NCBI RefSeq assembly: GCF_002204185.1
Contig: NZ_MXPU01000002.1
Location: forward strand, 310,001 to 374,000
DNA: 64,000 nt
Direction: 5' to 3'
Source of the DNA: Rhizobium esperanzae
Lineage (GTDB): Bacteria; Pseudomonadota; Alphaproteobacteria; Rhizobiales; Rhizobiaceae
Position 1 is the first letter of the stretch. Each line of letters begins with the position of its first letter. Under the pieces are notes generated by a model. The model made no database searches. It was not told the origin of the DNA and saw only the letters and a list, made by a program, of their open reading frames with translations. Shown in pieces: positions 34,390 through 45,193 of this stretch. A program made the translations under genes and the position numbers.

Positions 34390-35778
34390 ATGTTGAATCG
34401 CATTGACTGGACAGGGACGCAGCCACCAAAGGCCACGGAGAAGGGCATCTGGGGGTGGATGTTCTTCGACTGGGCGGCGCAGCCCTTCTTCACGGTGGTC
34501 ACCACCTTCATCTTCGGCCCCTATTTCGTCTCGCGCCTGACCGATGACCCGGTGTCGGCGCAGACGACGTGGAGCAACATGGCGACGATCTCATCGGTGA
34601 TCATCGCCCTGCTCTCACCGGTGCTCGGCTCGATCGCCGACCAGTCCGGCGCGCGCAAACCCTGGATCGGCTTCTTCGCCATCATCAAGATCGCAAGTCT
34701 TTTCGGCTTGTGGTTTGCAGCCCCCGGTTCGCCTGTCCTCTATCCCGTGATCTTCATGATCCTCGCCTCGGTTTCAGCCGAGTTTTCGATCGTTTTCAAC
34801 GATTCGATGATGCCGCGGCTGGTCGCCAAGCACGAGGTCGGCCAGCTCTCCAACACCGCCTGGGGGCTTGGTTACCTCGGCGGCATGATCGTGCTGATTG
34901 CTGTCGTCACGCTTCTGGCGGCAAGCCCGGAAAGCGGCAAGACCATTCTCGGCCTCGATCCGCTTTTCGGCCTTGATCCCAAGACCGGCCAGGATGCGCG
35001 CATCACGGGACCGATCTCGGCCGTCTGGTACCTGATTTTCATCCTGCCGATGTTCTTTTTCACACCCGATGTCGGCAGAGGGCTGCCCTTCGGCACCGCC
35101 ATCCGCGCCGGCCTGCGGGAACTGAGAAACACCCTCGGCGAACTCAAGGAGCGGCGCGGAGTTCTGAAATTCCTCGTCGCCCGCATGATCTATCAGGACG
35201 GCGTCAACGGCCTGCTGATTCTCGGCGGCGTCTTCGCCGCCGGCATGTTCGGCTGGGCGACGATCGAGATCGGCCTCTACGGCATCATCCTGAACGTCGT
35301 CGCGATCTTCGGCTGCCTGATCGCCGGCCGGATCGACAAGGGCGTCGGTTCCAAGGTGACCGTCGTCATCAGCCTCACCATGCTGCTTCTCGCCACCATC
35401 GGCATCATCTCGACCGGGCCGGGTTATACCCTGTTTGGCCTGATGGCGCTGCCGACCGCCGATTCCGGTGGCCTCTTCGGCACCGCCGCGGAAAAGGCCT
35501 ATATCCTTTATGGCCTGCTGATCGGTCTCGCCTTCGGGCCGGTGCAGGCCTCGTCGCGCTCCTATCTCGCCCGCAGCGTCAGCCTGGAGGAAGCCGGCCG
35601 CTACTTCGGCATCTACGCCCTCTCAGGACGCGCCACGAGCTTCATGGCGACGCTGCTCTTCTCGCTGGTGACCTATCTCAGCGGCTCACCGCGGCTCGGA
35701 ATGGCAACGCTGATCCTGTTTCTCGCCGGCGGCCTGGTGCTCTTGATCCGCACACCGTATCCGGCCGACCGGGCATAG
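34390..35778 (+). CDS. MFS transporter, UMF1 / Atg22-like
   Basis: Inner-membrane protein of about 462 residues with some 11-12 hydrophobic segments. GIWGWMFFDWAAQPFFTVVTTF at the N-terminus (the family's WxxYDWANSAF-like signature) and LSPVLGSIADQSGARKPW mark the UMF1 family related to yeast Atg22, an amino-acid exporter. The substrate here is unknown. ATG 34390 has AAGGAG in front; GTG 34363 overlapping the glutamate dehydrogenase stop codon (GTGA) is an alternative start. The tight spacing suggests co-transcription with the glutamate dehydrogenase gene, so a link to amino-acid traffic is a reasonable guess. Confidence 0.88.
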   Translation: MLNRIDWTGTQPPKATEKGIWGWMFFDWAAQPFFTVVTTFIFGPYFVSRLTDDPVSAQTTWSNMATISSVIIALLSPVLGSIADQSGARKPWIGFFAIIKIASLFGLWFAAPGSPVLYPVIFMILASVSAEFSIVFNDSMMPRLVAKHEVGQLSNTAWGLGYLGGMIVLIAVVTLLAASPESGKTILGLDPLFGLDPKTGQDARITGPISAVWYLIFILPMFFFTPDVGRGLPFGTAIRAGLRELRNTLGELKERRGVLKFLVARMIYQDGVNGLLILGGVFAAGMFGWATIEIGLYGIILNVVAIFGCLIAGRIDKGVGSKVTVVISLTMLLLATIGIISTGPGYTLFGLMALPTADSGGLFGTAAEKAYILYGLLIGLAFGPVQASSRSYLARSVSLEEAGRYFGIYALSGRATSFMATLLFSLVTYLSGSPRLGMATLILFLAGGLVLLIRTPYPADRA

Positions 35779-35805
35779 GAATGCTCGGTCATTTCCAGCA
35801 CTTCT

Positions 35806-37422
35806 TCAGTGCCGGAAGTGACGCATGCCGGTGAAGACCATCGCGACGCCGTGTTCGTTGGCGGCATCGATAACCTCCTGATCGCGCATCGAGCCGCCCG
35901 GCTGGATGACTGCCGTCGCGCCTGCGGCAATCATCGACAGGAGACCGTCGGCAAAGGGCAGGAAGGCTTCGGAGGCAACCGCCGAACCCTTGGTCATCGG
36001 AACCGCGAGGCCGAGCGCCTTGGCGGCTTCTTCGGCCTTCAGCGCGGCGATGCGCGCCGAATCGACCCGGCTCATCTGGCCGGCGCCGATCCCGGCCGTC
36101 TGGCCGTCCTTGGCGTAGACCACGGCGTTTGATTTCACATGTTTTCCGACCTTGAAGGCGAACTTCATGTCCTCGAGCTCCTGGCTCGTCGGCGCACGCT
36201 TGGTGACGACCTTGAGCTCCAGATCCTCGACCATGCCATTGTCACGGCTCTGGACAAGCAGGCCGCCGGAAACGGTCTTCGCCGTCAGCCCCGCAATGCG
36301 CGGATCGGGCAGGCCGCCGGCAGACAGCAGCCTCAGGTTCGGTTTGCGGGCGACGATCGCCTTTGCCTCTTCGGTGACACCGGGGGCGATGATCACCTCG
36401 GTGAAGAGCTTGACGATCTCTTCGGCCGTTTCGGCGTCCAGTATCCGGTTGAGCGCGATGATGCCGCCGAAAGCGGAAACGGAATCGCAGGCGAGCGCCC
36501 GCCGATAGGCTTCGACCAGGCTCGAACCGGTGGCGACGCCGCAGGGATTGGCGTGCTTGATAATGGCACAGGCCGGCGCCTTTTCCGGCAGGAACTCGGC
36601 GACGAGTTCATAGGCGGCGTCTGTGTCGTTGATATTGTTATAGGAGAGCTGTTTGCCCTGGAGAAGGACCGCCGTCGAAACACCCGGGCGTTTCTCGCCC
36701 GTGACATAGAAGGCGGCCTTCTGGTGCGGGTTTTCGCCGTAGCGCATCTCTTCCTTCAGCACGCCGCCGATGACGCGGTGGCGCGGCGTGTCGATCGACA
36801 GCGCTTCGGCAAACCAGTTGGAAATCGCAGCGTCATAGGCCGCGGTGCGAGCATAGGCCTTGGCGGCCATGCGCTGGCGGAAGGCATAGGCCGTCTTGCC
36901 GGCATCAGCCGAAAGCTGCTCCTTGAACTCGGCATAATCCTCGGGATCGGTCAGAATCGTCACATAGGCGTGGTTCTTGGCCGATGCCCGGATCATCGCC
37001 GGACCGCCGATGTCGATATTCTCGACGGTCGTCGGATAATCGCCGCCGGCCGCGCGCACCTCTTCGAAGGGATAGAGGTTGACGACGGCCAGATCGATGC
37101 CCTCGATGCCGTGCTTCTTCATCGCTTCCTGGTGCTCGCTATCGTCACGGATCGCCAGCAGGCCGCCATGCACGGTCGGGTGCAACGTCTTGACGCGGCC
37201 ATCCATGATCTCTGGAAAACGGGTGATGTCGGAGACATCGGTGACGGCGAGACCGGCGGCAGCGATCGCCTTATAGGTACCTCCGGTCGACAGCAGACGC
37301 ACGCCTCTTTCGGACAATGCCTGGGCGAGCTCGACGATGCCGGTCTTGTCGAAAACGGAAAGGAGCGCGGTCTTGATTTCGACCTTGTCCGGGGCGGGGA
37401 TCTTTTTGGAAATGACGGCCAT
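35806..37422 (-). CDS. purH: bifunctional AICAR transformylase / IMP cyclohydrolase PurH
   Basis: Protein of 538 residues doing the last two steps of IMP synthesis. The N-terminal MGS-like cyclohydrolase domain ([50 protein letters not shown]) covers about residues 15-205. The C-terminal AICARFT domain contains [23 protein letters not shown] and the end [20 protein letters not shown]. Full length. GGAGAAGG precedes ATG 37422. Convergent with the MFS gene, 27 bases apart. Confidence 0.97.
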   Translation of the reverse strand: MAVISKKIPAPDKVEIKTALLSVFDKTGIVELAQALSERGVRLLSTGGTYKAIAAAGLAVTDVSDITRFPEIMDGRVKTLHPTVHGGLLAIRDDSEHQEAMKKHGIEGIDLAVVNLYPFEEVRAAGGDYPTTVENIDIGGPAMIRASAKNHAYVTILTDPEDYAEFKEQLSADAGKTAYAFRQRMAAKAYARTAAYDAAISNWFAEALSIDTPRHRVIGGVLKEEMRYGENPHQKAAFYVTGEKRPGVSTAVLLQGKQLSYNNINDTDAAYELVAEFLPEKAPACAIIKHANPCGVATGSSLVEAYRRALACDSVSAFGGIIALNRILDAETAEEIVKLFTEVIIAPGVTEEAKAIVARKPNLRLLSAGGLPDPRIAGLTAKTVSGGLLVQSRDNGMVEDLELKVVTKRAPTSQELEDMKFAFKVGKHVKSNAVVYAKDGQTAGIGAGQMSRVDSARIAALKAEEAAKALGLAVPMTKGSAVASEAFLPFADGLLSMIAAGATAVIQPGGSMRDQEVIDAANEHGVAMVFTGMRHFRH

Positions 37423-37460
37423 GAACCTTCTCCGTTCGGGCTTCGGGAGATATCCGCTAG

Positions 37461-37500
37461 AGCATGAGGCCGAAAAGTGTGAGCGGCTTTTTCGGACGAG
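37461..37500. repeat. rhizobial palindromic intergenic repeat, second copy
   Basis: AGCATGAGGCCGAAAAGTGTGAGCGGC... holds the inverted repeat CCGAAAA (37470-37476) / TTTTCGG (37489-37495). It shares AGCAT and AAAAGTGTG..AGCGG..TTTT with the unit at 13003. It lies just upstream of purH, within the 204-bp gap to the heparinase-like gene. Confidence 0.6.
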
Positions 37501-37626
37501 ATCCTGCCTTAGGGACGTTTTCTTGCTGTCGCCGCGTTAGCACAGCTTTGACGCCACGCAAACAGCGCTGATGCTCTGCCTTTCGATTTAGTCCCGGATT
37601 GGAATTTGGCGAGCCGGCAATCCCGT

Positions 37627-39300
37627 CTAAGCCTTACGGGAGAGAAACCAGCGGATCTCCGTCTTCTCGGCCAGATCGAAATCGATCTCGATCTGGTCCG
37701 AGCCGCAAATGCCGGAGCTGTCGGCAAAGAAGATGTCTTCGGAAATCAGCACTTCGTTGCCGGGCGCGGAGAACAGCCAGCTTTCGCCGTCCGGCGCCGT
37801 CAGCAGCACGGATTCTCCATCGCTCTGCTGCAGAACGATGGACGGATGAATATGAAAACGGGCGACGGCCTTCAGGGCCTCGTCACTTTCATATCCTTCA
37901 CGCCGGATGAGCCGGTCGTGACCTGTCACCATCGAACCTGCGGCATTGAGCGTCAGCTCACGCTCGTGGAGCACGCCGAACGTCCTGAGATAACCGTCAT
38001 GGCTGAGCTTGATGCTGTCGCGCCCATCCTCCGTTTCCAAACGTTCGACTGTGACGGTTTTTACCGGTTCGGTGATCGCGTGATCGAGGAAAGGCGAGTG
38101 TGAAAAACGGCTGGATGAGGTGTCGTTGAGGATGACGGTCGAATGCGCCGCGGTCGTGCGCGCCATCTGCACATAGCGGTGTCCGGCGAATTTCGGCGAG
38201 CCGGAATTGACGATGAAGCGATGGCGGCCGGACGACATTTCGAAGGAAAGGCTGCCGGCATGCGCGGTCCGCACCGCGCCGCCCGAAGGCGGCGTGCCGG
38301 TATCGGCGATGATAACCGTCTTGCCCCCGGAAAGCCGCTGATAGCGCGACTGCGGCAAGGCCTTGAACGGCTGGCCGGCGGTCTCGTCATATCTGAGCAC
38401 CGACATCAGCTCATTGGCGAGCGTGGAGGTTGCCCCGTTGAAAAGCGCCAGGTCCCCGTCCTGATGCCGGAAGAACCGCAAAGCCGGATACATGCGGTCG
38501 ATGCCGGAGATCAGCTTCTGCGGCAGGTCATGGCCGAGATTTACATAGGTCTGCCTGAGCGGCAGCAGGTCGAGCAGCAGTTCCAGGCCGATGCGCGGGT
38601 TGCGCGAGACGTGGCCGCCATCCGGCAGAATCTGGCTATCGAACTGACGGTCGAGCGCCTGCGCCGCTCTTCGAAGCGTGGAGGCGCGGGCCGGCATGGC
38701 GACGGAGGCCATGGCGAGGGCGATGCGCAGCCGGAACAGCTCCAGGCCGCCGAGCGTATATGGCGCCATGCGATGCAGGAACCTGACCTGGAAAGCGAGC
38801 GACTTCATGAAACGGCGATAGAAGCCGCGGTCGGCATTCTGCAGCACAACAGGCGAATGCGACAGCCAGGCGATGACGCGCTGAGCGGTGACGTCGGTCT
38901 CCCAGGCAATTCCTTCCATACGGCCGGCATGGATGGAAAGCCAGCTGTCGACGATGGCGCGGGCAGCAGCCGCGCTGCGCTCCGTCTTGTGCGCCCGCAT
39001 GTGCCGCAGCCAACCGAAGCTGTGCAGGCGGGTCGCAAAAGGCCGCGAGGGCAGGGTGAAGGTGAAGGGCGATTTGCCGTTCGTTTCCAGCATGCGCCCG
39101 GCCAGAAGGAAGCGTCCATTGAGAATTTCGTCGGCCACATGCGAATCGATGCCGCGAAGATCGGTCGGAGCGACGATCAGACGCTCGGGCGGTTTGATCG
39201 AATGACGAATGAGTTTCAGGCGCAGCAATGCGACGCGGCGCAAGGCGCGCCGCCAAGCTTCCCGAACATACATGCTCGCAAAACGCCGACCGGACTGCAT
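37627..39300 (-). CDS. heparinase II/III family protein
   Basis: Protein of 557 residues with an N-terminal alpha/alpha-toroid part (about residues 1-300, Arg-rich at the start) and a C-terminal beta-sandwich heparinase II/III domain (about 300-557; FRHQDGDLALFNGA, GHRYVQMARTTAAHSTVILND, VVTGHDRLIRR-like strand). Such proteins bind or cleave uronic-acid polysaccharides. No signal peptide is evident, so its location and substrate are unclear; an envelope or exopolysaccharide role is a guess. It lies between rsmB and purH on the same strand, an arrangement I recall in other rhizobia. ATG 39300. Confidence 0.82.
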   Translation of the reverse strand: MQSGRRFASMYVREAWRRALRRVALLRLKLIRHSIKPPERLIVAPTDLRGIDSHVADEILNGRFLLAGRMLETNGKSPFTFTLPSRPFATRLHSFGWLRHMRAHKTERSAAAARAIVDSWLSIHAGRMEGIAWETDVTAQRVIAWLSHSPVVLQNADRGFYRRFMKSLAFQVRFLHRMAPYTLGGLELFRLRIALAMASVAMPARASTLRRAAQALDRQFDSQILPDGGHVSRNPRIGLELLLDLLPLRQTYVNLGHDLPQKLISGIDRMYPALRFFRHQDGDLALFNGATSTLANELMSVLRYDETAGQPFKALPQSRYQRLSGGKTVIIADTGTPPSGGAVRTAHAGSLSFEMSSGRHRFIVNSGSPKFAGHRYVQMARTTAAHSTVILNDTSSSRFSHSPFLDHAITEPVKTVTVERLETEDGRDSIKLSHDGYLRTFGVLHERELTLNAAGSMVTGHDRLIRREGYESDEALKAVARFHIHPSIVLQQSDGESVLLTAPDGESWLFSAPGNEVLISEDIFFADSSGICGSDQIEIDFDLAEKTEIRWFLSRKA

Positions 39301-39455
39301 ATTCTATTGTCTATTGACCCTCGTAGTTAAGAATAGGTGAAAAGCAGCCGATTTCATCGCCCGCAATGAATTAATTCGTGACAAAATTCGGATATACGCA
39401 AATTACTGCATGTCAGTTGAGATCATTAGGCGGTTCGCAACGCACCGTGGCGATG

Positions 39456-39480
39456 ATGCGAGGATTTCCAATCCTCGCAT
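39456..39480. terminator. perfect 11-bp hairpin after rsmB
   Basis: ATGCGAGGATT-TCC-AATCCTCGCAT is a perfect 11-bp stem with a 3-base loop, 24 bases past the rsmB stop codon. There is no T-tract on either strand, so a terminator, RNA-stability element or protein site are all possible. The rest of this 204-bp gap is relatively AT-rich and holds the upstream region of the heparinase-like gene. Confidence 0.5.
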
Positions 39481-39504
39481 GGTTGCGCCGGCCTTTGAGC
39501 TTGG

Positions 39505-40893
39505 TCAGCCCGCTCGCCGCAGCATCGCCGCGTAAAAGCCATCGAGACCGGAGGCGATCCCGTCGGGCATTTTCAGCATGGTCGGAAGCGTGCGGAATTC
39601 GCCGAGCGGCGTGATCGCCGCTTCGAGACCGGGCCAGTCGCCGGCGTTGATCGCAACACGCTCGATCGCGTTCGTATCGGAAAGAACCCGGGCGACGACC
39701 TCCTCGCCTTCGGCGGGATCGAGCGAACAGTTCGAAAACACCAGCGTGCCGCCGGGCTTCAGCAAGGTCAGCGCATGACGCAGCAGCCGCTCCTGCAGCG
39801 CCGCCAGCCTCGCGATATCATCCGGCCCCTTGGTCCACAGCACGTCGGGGTGCCGGCGCGTCGTGCCGGTGGAAGAGCAGGGGGCGTCGAGCAGGATCGC
39901 ATCGAAACCTTCCGTCGGCTTGAATGTCGTCAGATCTGTCGCAACCGTTTCCGCCCTGAGGCCAAGCCGCTCGAGATTCGACCGCAGCCGTCTTAGCCGG
40001 CTTTCCGACTGATCGAGTGCGGTCACCGCGCCGCCGGCGAGGATGAGCTGCGCTGTCTTGCCGCCGGGTGCCGCACAGAGATCGGCGGCACGTTTGCCCG
40101 AGAGATCACCGAAAAGCCTGGCCGGAATGCTTGCCGCCGCATCCTGCACCCACCAGGCACCGTCGTCGAAGCCCTCCAGTGAAGGAATTCCGCCGTCAAA
40201 GGCGGCAAGCCGGACTCCGCCCGTCGGTAGGATAACGCCGTTCAGCTTCTTCGCCCAGGCTTCGGCGTCGGATTTGACAGTCAAATCGATCGCCGCAGGT
40301 TCGAGCTGCGATCGCGAGATCGCCAGCGCCGCGTCCCGGCCATAGGCCTTCTCCAGCCGTGTGAGGAACCAGCCCGGCATCGGCGGAACCTTGCCGATCT
40401 GCTCCAGCACCTCGTCCTTTTCGCGGCCGAGCCGGCGCAGGACCGCGTTGACCAGCTTGGCGAAGCGGCGATTGCGTGGATCGAGGTTGGCCTGCTCGAC
40501 GGCAAGATCGACGGCCGAATGATCCGGCACGTCGAGATAGAGGATCTGCGCAGCCGCGATTGCCAGAACATGGTGCAAGGCCCGAGCACCCTCCGGCAGC
40601 GGCGATTCCAGCAGCAAGGCAATCGCGGCGTCGATGCGCGGCAGATGGCGCAGCGTCGTATTCAAAATGGCGCGGACAAGGGCGCGATCGCTTTCGCCAA
40701 GCGCCTTATAGGCCGGATTGCCATGTTCATGATCGAGAGCGCCGTCGAGTGGCAGCTTGCGGTCGACGACCGCAGCCATAATTTTTGCGGCCGCCGCCCG
40801 GGCCTGCAGGCCGGGCTTGGCTGGCGCCGATCGAACGGCCGAAGGTTTCTGTTTCCGGAATGGCTTTTTCGTGCCGTCTGAATTCAAGACCAC
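39505..40893 (-). CDS. rsmB: 16S rRNA (cytosine-967-C5)-methyltransferase RsmB-like
   Basis: Protein of 462 residues. The N-terminal NusB-like domain (about residues 30-165, [20 protein letters not shown]) precedes a SAM-dependent RNA m5C methyltransferase domain. Motifs: [16 protein letters not shown] (SAM binding), [38 protein letters not shown] (motif IV with the release cysteine) and [15 protein letters not shown] (motif VI with the catalytic cysteine). GTG start at 40893 overlaps the htpX stop by 10 bases. RsmB modifies C967 in E. coli; exact target here is inferred. Confidence 0.92.
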   Translation of the reverse strand: MVLNSDGTKKPFRKQKPSAVRSAPAKPGLQARAAAAKIMAAVVDRKLPLDGALDHEHGNPAYKALGESDRALVRAILNTTLRHLPRIDAAIALLLESPLPEGARALHHVLAIAAAQILYLDVPDHSAVDLAVEQANLDPRNRRFAKLVNAVLRRLGREKDEVLEQIGKVPPMPGWFLTRLEKAYGRDAALAISRSQLEPAAIDLTVKSDAEAWAKKLNGVILPTGGVRLAAFDGGIPSLEGFDDGAWWVQDAAASIPARLFGDLSGKRAADLCAAPGGKTAQLILAGGAVTALDQSESRLRRLRSNLERLGLRAETVATDLTTFKPTEGFDAILLDAPCSSTGTTRRHPDVLWTKGPDDIARLAALQERLLRHALTLLKPGGTLVFSNCSLDPAEGEEVVARVLSDTNAIERVAINAGDWPGLEAAITPLGEFRTLPTMLKMPDGIASGLDGFYAAMLRRAG

Positions 40894-41840
40894 GGACCTT
40901 TTGGCGGTTGCGAACCACCGCGACCCGTATTCGGAACAGAGCGCGATTTGCGCGACGGATTAGCAGCACGCACCGGTCCCGTCGAGACATTCATGCCGCT
41001 TTGCGCCATCTCCTGCAGCGCGGCAATGCGGTTTTCGGTGTTCGGATGGGTGGAAAACAGATTGTCCATGCGCTCGCCGGAAAGCGGATTGATGATGAAC
41101 ATATGCGCCGTCGCCGGATTGCGCTCGGCATCCTCGTTCGGCACATGAGCCGCGCCACGGGCGATCTTTCCAAGTGCGGAGGCGAGCCAGAGCGGATTGC
41201 CGCAGATTTCGGCGCCGCGCCGGTCGGCCGAATATTCACGCGTGCGGCTGATCGCCATCTGCACCAGCATGGCGGCGAGCGGTGCGACGATCATCGCGAC
41301 GAGAACGCCGATGAAACCGAGAGGATTATTGTTGTTGTCGCGGTTTCCGCCGAAGAAGAATGCGAAGTTGCCGAGCATCGAGATCGCGCCAGCAAGCGTT
41401 GCCGTGATCGTCATGGTCAACGTGTCGCGGTTCTGAATATGGGCGAGCTCATGCGCCATCACGCCGGCGACCTCCTCGGGAGACAAGGCAGCGAGCAGGC
41501 CGGTCGGCGCGGCGACGGCGGCATTTTCGGGATTGCGGCCGGTGGCGAAGGCATTCGGCTGCGGGCTGTCGTAGAGATAGACCTTCGGCATCGGCAGGCC
41601 GGCATTGCGGGCGAGATCGCGCACGATCGCAAAGAATTCCGGCGCATTGCGCTCATCGATCTCATGCGCGCGATAGGCTGCAAGCACCATGCGATCGGAG
41701 TTCCAATAGGAGAAGAAATTCATGCCGGCGGCAATGAGAAAGGCGATCATCATGCCGCCCCGACCGCCGATCAGAAAGCCGACGAACATGAAAAGCGCCG
41801 TCATGAAGGCAAGCAACATGGCAGTGCGAACGAGGTTCAT
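40884..41840 (-). CDS. htpX: membrane zinc protease HtpX
   Basis: Inner-membrane M48B metalloprotease of 318 residues taking part in quality control of membrane proteins. Two N-terminal helices ([21 protein letters not shown] and [16 protein letters not shown]), then HELAH at 130-134 as zinc-binding motif, a further hydrophobic pair ([17 protein letters not shown] and [19 protein letters not shown]), and [10 protein letters not shown] with the third zinc ligand. The C-terminal tail after [15 protein letters not shown] is basic and low complexity. Overlaps rsmB. Confidence 0.96.
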   Translation of the reverse strand: MNLVRTAMLLAFMTALFMFVGFLIGGRGGMMIAFLIAAGMNFFSYWNSDRMVLAAYRAHEIDERNAPEFFAIVRDLARNAGLPMPKVYLYDSPQPNAFATGRNPENAAVAAPTGLLAALSPEEVAGVMAHELAHIQNRDTLTMTITATLAGAISMLGNFAFFFGGNRDNNNNPLGFIGVLVAMIVAPLAAMLVQMAISRTREYSADRRGAEICGNPLWLASALGKIARGAAHVPNEDAERNPATAHMFIINPLSGERMDNLFSTHPNTENRIAALQEMAQSGMNVSTGPVRAANPSRKSRSVPNTGRGGSQPPKGPWS

Positions 41841-41950
41841 TGCGAATCTCCAACTCCGATTTCGGCGTCACAAGCTTTCATTCCCGGCGACCGCGCATTA
41901 TGATTTGGTTATTCACCCGCCATTTTCAATATTTCCGGCAGGAGAAGGTC

Positions 41951-42175
41951 ATGCAGGAAGCCGATAACGACAATAGCCAAACGCCGACGGCGGAGGAATC
42001 GGAGCGGCCGCGCAAAGTGCTGTCCCCGGCGGCCCAACGTGCGCTTGCCGAGGCTGAGGAACGACGGAAGAACCAGAAGCCGCTGGAGCTTCCGCCTGAG
42101 ATCGGCGGCCGCGGCGGAGCCGAGCCCGCGCGCTTCGGTGATTACGAGATCAACGGCCGGGCAATCGATTTTTAA
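41951..42175 (+). CDS. DUF1674 protein (SdhAF4-like succinate dehydrogenase assembly factor)
   Basis: Small protein of 74 residues. It has a charged, disordered first half and the conserved C-terminal block ELPPEIGGRGGAEPARFGDYE followed by INGRAIDF, the signature of DUF1674/SDHAF4. In eukaryotes SDHAF4 helps the flavinylated SdhA assemble; a similar role in alphaproteobacteria is inferred. ATG 41951 has GGAGAAGG upstream; the frame is open from 41840 without support. Divergent from htpX. Confidence 0.85.
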   Translation: MQEADNDNSQTPTAEESERPRKVLSPAAQRALAEAEERRKNQKPLELPPEIGGRGGAEPARFGDYEINGRAIDF

Positions 42176-42243
42176 AGCAGGATTGTCAGGCCCGAATCCG
42201 GGCCTCGTGCGGGCCATCCAAATTCAGCCAGCCAAAACAAAGT

Positions 42244-42278
42244 GAGCCGCCCCGGGACTCGGATGGCCGGAGCGGCTC
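42244..42278. terminator. hairpin between DUF1674 gene and acs
   Basis: GAGCCGC (42244-42250) pairs with GCGGCTC (42272-42278); the right arm is followed by TTTATAT on the + strand. It lies between two convergent genes and could serve both, better for the + strand. Confidence 0.6.
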
Positions 42279-42284
42279 TTTATA

Positions 42285-44240
42285 TCAGGCGGTCACCTTG
42301 TTCTGCCGGTTGGCGATCAGATCGTCGACGACAGCCGGATCGGCAAGCGTCGAAGTGTCTCCCAGAGCGCCGAAATCGTCTTCGGCGATCTTGCGCAGGA
42401 TGCGGCGCATGATCTTGCCGGAGCGGGTTTTCGGCAGGCCGGGCGCGAACTGGATCTTATCGGGCGCGGCGATCGGTCCGATTTCGGCACGCACATGTTT
42501 CACCAGTTCCTGGCGAAGCGTGTCGGTGCCTTCGTGGCCGGCCATCAGCGTCACGTAGCAATAGATGCCCTGACCCTTGATCGAGTGCGGATAGCCGACG
42601 ACCGCGGCTTCCGACACCAGATTATGCGAGACGAGGGCGGACTCCACCTCCGCCGTTCCGAGCCGGTGGCCGGAGACGTTGAGTACGTCGTCGACACGGC
42701 CGGTGATCCAGTAATAGCCGTCTTCGTCGCGCCGGCAGCCGTCGCCGGTGAAATACTTGCCTTTGTAGGTGGAGAAATAAGTCTGGATGAAGCGGTCGTG
42801 ATCGCCATAGACGGTGCGCATCTGGCCCGGCCAGCTGTCGGCGATGCAGAGATTGCCGTCGGCGGGGCCTTCCAGCACCTTGCCCTCATTGTCGACCAGC
42901 TGCGGCTTGACGCCGAAGAACGGCACCGTCGCCGAACCCGGCTTCAGATCGGTGGCGCCCGGTAGCGGCGTGATCATATGGCCGCCGGTTTCCGTCTGCC
43001 ACCAGGTATCGATGACCGGGCAGCGCTTGTCGCCGACGACATTGTAATACCATTCCCAGGCTTCCGGATTGATCGGCTCGCCGACCGTGCCGAGCAGGCG
43101 CAGCGAAGAGCGGGAGGAGCGCGTGACGAATTCGTCGCCGGCGCCCATCAGCGAGCGGATTGCCGTCGGCGCCGTATAGAAGATATTGACCTTATGCTTG
43201 TCGATCACTTCCCAGAAACGGCCCTGATCCGGGAAATTCGGCACGCCCTCGAACATCAGCGTCGTCGCGCAGTTCGCCAGCGGCCCATAGACGATATAGG
43301 AATGGCCGGTAACCCAGCCGACATCGGCCGTGCACCAGTAGATGTCACCGTGATGATAGTCGAAGACATATTCATGGGTCATGGAAGCGTAGACGAGATA
43401 ACCGCCCGTCGTATGCAGCACGCCCTTCGGCTTGCCGGTCGAACCTGACGTATAGAGAATGAACAGCGGGTCTTCCGCTTTCATCTTCACCGGCGGGCAT
43501 TCCGGTTTCACGCTGGCGATTTCCTGATGATACCAGAGGTCGCGGCCGGGCGCCCAGCCGGTCTTGCCGCCGGTGCGGCGCACGACCAGCACCTTGCTGA
43601 CAGTGACATGCTGGCGGGCGGCGATGTGGATTGCGGTATCGGTATTGTCCTTGAGCGGCACCGGCTTGCCGCCGCGCACGCCCTCGTCGCAGGTGATGAC
43701 GAAGGTGGATTCGCAGTCGACGATGCGCCCCGCCAGCGCCTCCGGCGAGAAGCCGCCGAAGACGACCGAGTGCACCGCGCCGATGCGGGCACAGGCGAGC
43801 ATCGCATAGGCCGCTTCGGGGATCATCGGCATGTAGATGGTGACGCGATCGCCCTTCTTGACACCATGCTTCTTCAACACGTTCGCCGTCCGGCAGACAT
43901 GGTCGTAGAGCTCGTTATAGGTGATCTTCTTGTCGATATAGGGGTTGTCGCCTTCCCAGATGATCGCCACCTGGTCGCCATTCGTCTTCAGATGGCGGTC
44001 GATGCAATTGTAGGAGACGTTCGTCTGGCCGTCTTCGAACCATTTGATCGAGACCTTACCGGTAAAGGAGGTGTTCTTGACCTTGGTATAAGGTTTGAAC
44101 CAGTCGATCCGCTTGCCGTGCTTGCCCCAGAACTTGTCCGGATTTTCAATGCTCTCCTCGTACCATTTCAGGTACTTATCCTTATCGATCAGGGCGCGCG
44201 CCTTCACCGGCTTCGTGACCGGATAGATCTTCTCCGACAT
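42285..44240 (-). CDS. acs: acetyl-CoA synthetase
   Basis: AMP-forming enzyme of 651 residues that activates acetate to acetyl-CoA. Motifs: [19 protein letters not shown] (ATP/phosphate loop), [30 protein letters not shown] (hinge region) and the C-terminal [11 protein letters not shown], whose lysine is the acetylation site of Acs enzymes. ATG 44240 has AGGAGGAG; ATG 44255 is in frame but unsupported. The 230-bp gap to the divergent trcR gene contains the promoters of both; no specific operator was recognised. Confidence 0.97.
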   Translation of the reverse strand: MSEKIYPVTKPVKARALIDKDKYLKWYEESIENPDKFWGKHGKRIDWFKPYTKVKNTSFTGKVSIKWFEDGQTNVSYNCIDRHLKTNGDQVAIIWEGDNPYIDKKITYNELYDHVCRTANVLKKHGVKKGDRVTIYMPMIPEAAYAMLACARIGAVHSVVFGGFSPEALAGRIVDCESTFVITCDEGVRGGKPVPLKDNTDTAIHIAARQHVTVSKVLVVRRTGGKTGWAPGRDLWYHQEIASVKPECPPVKMKAEDPLFILYTSGSTGKPKGVLHTTGGYLVYASMTHEYVFDYHHGDIYWCTADVGWVTGHSYIVYGPLANCATTLMFEGVPNFPDQGRFWEVIDKHKVNIFYTAPTAIRSLMGAGDEFVTRSSRSSLRLLGTVGEPINPEAWEWYYNVVGDKRCPVIDTWWQTETGGHMITPLPGATDLKPGSATVPFFGVKPQLVDNEGKVLEGPADGNLCIADSWPGQMRTVYGDHDRFIQTYFSTYKGKYFTGDGCRRDEDGYYWITGRVDDVLNVSGHRLGTAEVESALVSHNLVSEAAVVGYPHSIKGQGIYCYVTLMAGHEGTDTLRQELVKHVRAEIGPIAAPDKIQFAPGLPKTRSGKIMRRILRKIAEDDFGALGDTSTLADPAVVDDLIANRQNKVTA

Positions 44241-44470
44241 GGAACTCCTCCTCATGGGACATGCGACGGACCGCGAGCTATACAGGGCCCGAACTTCAAA
44301 TCACGGCAATTCATAGCAGTTCGCATCGCTACGGCAATTAGACAAAGGTCATTTCATTTCGGAAGAATTGCAATTCTGCGACAGTCCGGTTATATAGCGG
44401 CATATTTCCCGGACATTGTGGTGACAATCCACGGACCGCGACCGGCGCGGACGATAGAAGGACTATATCC

Positions 44471-45172
44471 ATGGCTCAAACATTGCTCATGCCGAAGGCG
44501 ACTGCCATCTGGCTTGTCGACAACACGGCGCTGTCTTTCGATCAGATCGCGCAGTTCTGCAAACTGCACCCGCTCGAAGTCAAGGCGATTGCCGACGGCG
44601 AAGCGGCGCAGGGCATCAAGGGCCTCGACCCGATCTCGACGGGACAGCTCTCCCGCGACGAGATCGCCCGTGCCGAAGCCAACCCGAACCACAAGCTGAA
44701 GCTTTCCGAACCGAAGGTGCGCGTGCCGGAATCCAAGCGCCGCGGTCCGCGTTATACGCCGGTCTCCAAGCGTCAGGACCGCCCGAACGCCATTCTCTGG
44801 CTGGTGCGCAATCATCCGGAGTTGAAGGACGCGCAGATTTCCCGCCTCGTCGGCACGACGAAATCGACGATCGAGCAGATCCGCGAGCGCACTCACTGGA
44901 ACTCCGCCAACCTGGCGCCGATGGATCCGGTTACGCTCGGCCTCTGCAGCCAGATCGACCTCGACATGGAAGTGGAAAAAGCTTCCAAGGGTCGTCCGCT
45001 GCCGACCGCCGCCGAGCTGGGCGCAACGCTGCAATCGGCGCAGGAAACCGAGCGCCTGACCCCGAGTTACGAGCGCGAAGAGGAAAAGGAAATCGACGCC
45101 GACGCCGTCTTCCGCAAGCTGAGCTCGCTGCGCTCGACCCCGAAGAACGACGACGAGGACGACCAGTACTGA
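44471..45172 (+). CDS. trcR: cell cycle transcriptional regulator TrcR (DUF1013)
   Basis: Protein of 233 residues restricted to alphaproteobacteria. The N-terminal part MPKATAIWLVDNTALSFDQIAQFC and the repeat-like NAILWLVRNHPELKDAQISRLVG look like two related helix-turn-helix-type segments (about residues 8-40 and 103-140), the second followed by TTKSTIEQIRERTHWN. The C-terminus is acidic. I recall work in Rickettsia and Caulobacter linking TrcR to RNA polymerase at cell-cycle promoters. AGAAGGA lies before ATG 44471, and a strong terminator follows, so it is monocistronic. Confidence 0.9.
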   Translation: MAQTLLMPKATAIWLVDNTALSFDQIAQFCKLHPLEVKAIADGEAAQGIKGLDPISTGQLSRDEIARAEANPNHKLKLSEPKVRVPESKRRGPRYTPVSKRQDRPNAILWLVRNHPELKDAQISRLVGTTKSTIEQIRERTHWNSANLAPMDPVTLGLCSQIDLDMEVEKASKGRPLPTAAELGATLQSAQETERLTPSYEREEEKEIDADAVFRKLSSLRSTPKNDDEDDQY

Positions 45173-45193
45173 GATATCCAAGGTCTCATGAAG

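Noticed and set aside
29498-34429. 1643-codon open frame antisense to the glutamate dehydrogenase gene
   Set aside because: It mirrors the codon-phase of the real gene, is rich in Arg/Asp/Gly/Val without domain motifs, and arises from high third-position GC.
36139-37467. 442-codon open frame antisense to purH
   Set aside because: Shadow frame; no ribosome binding site and no motifs.
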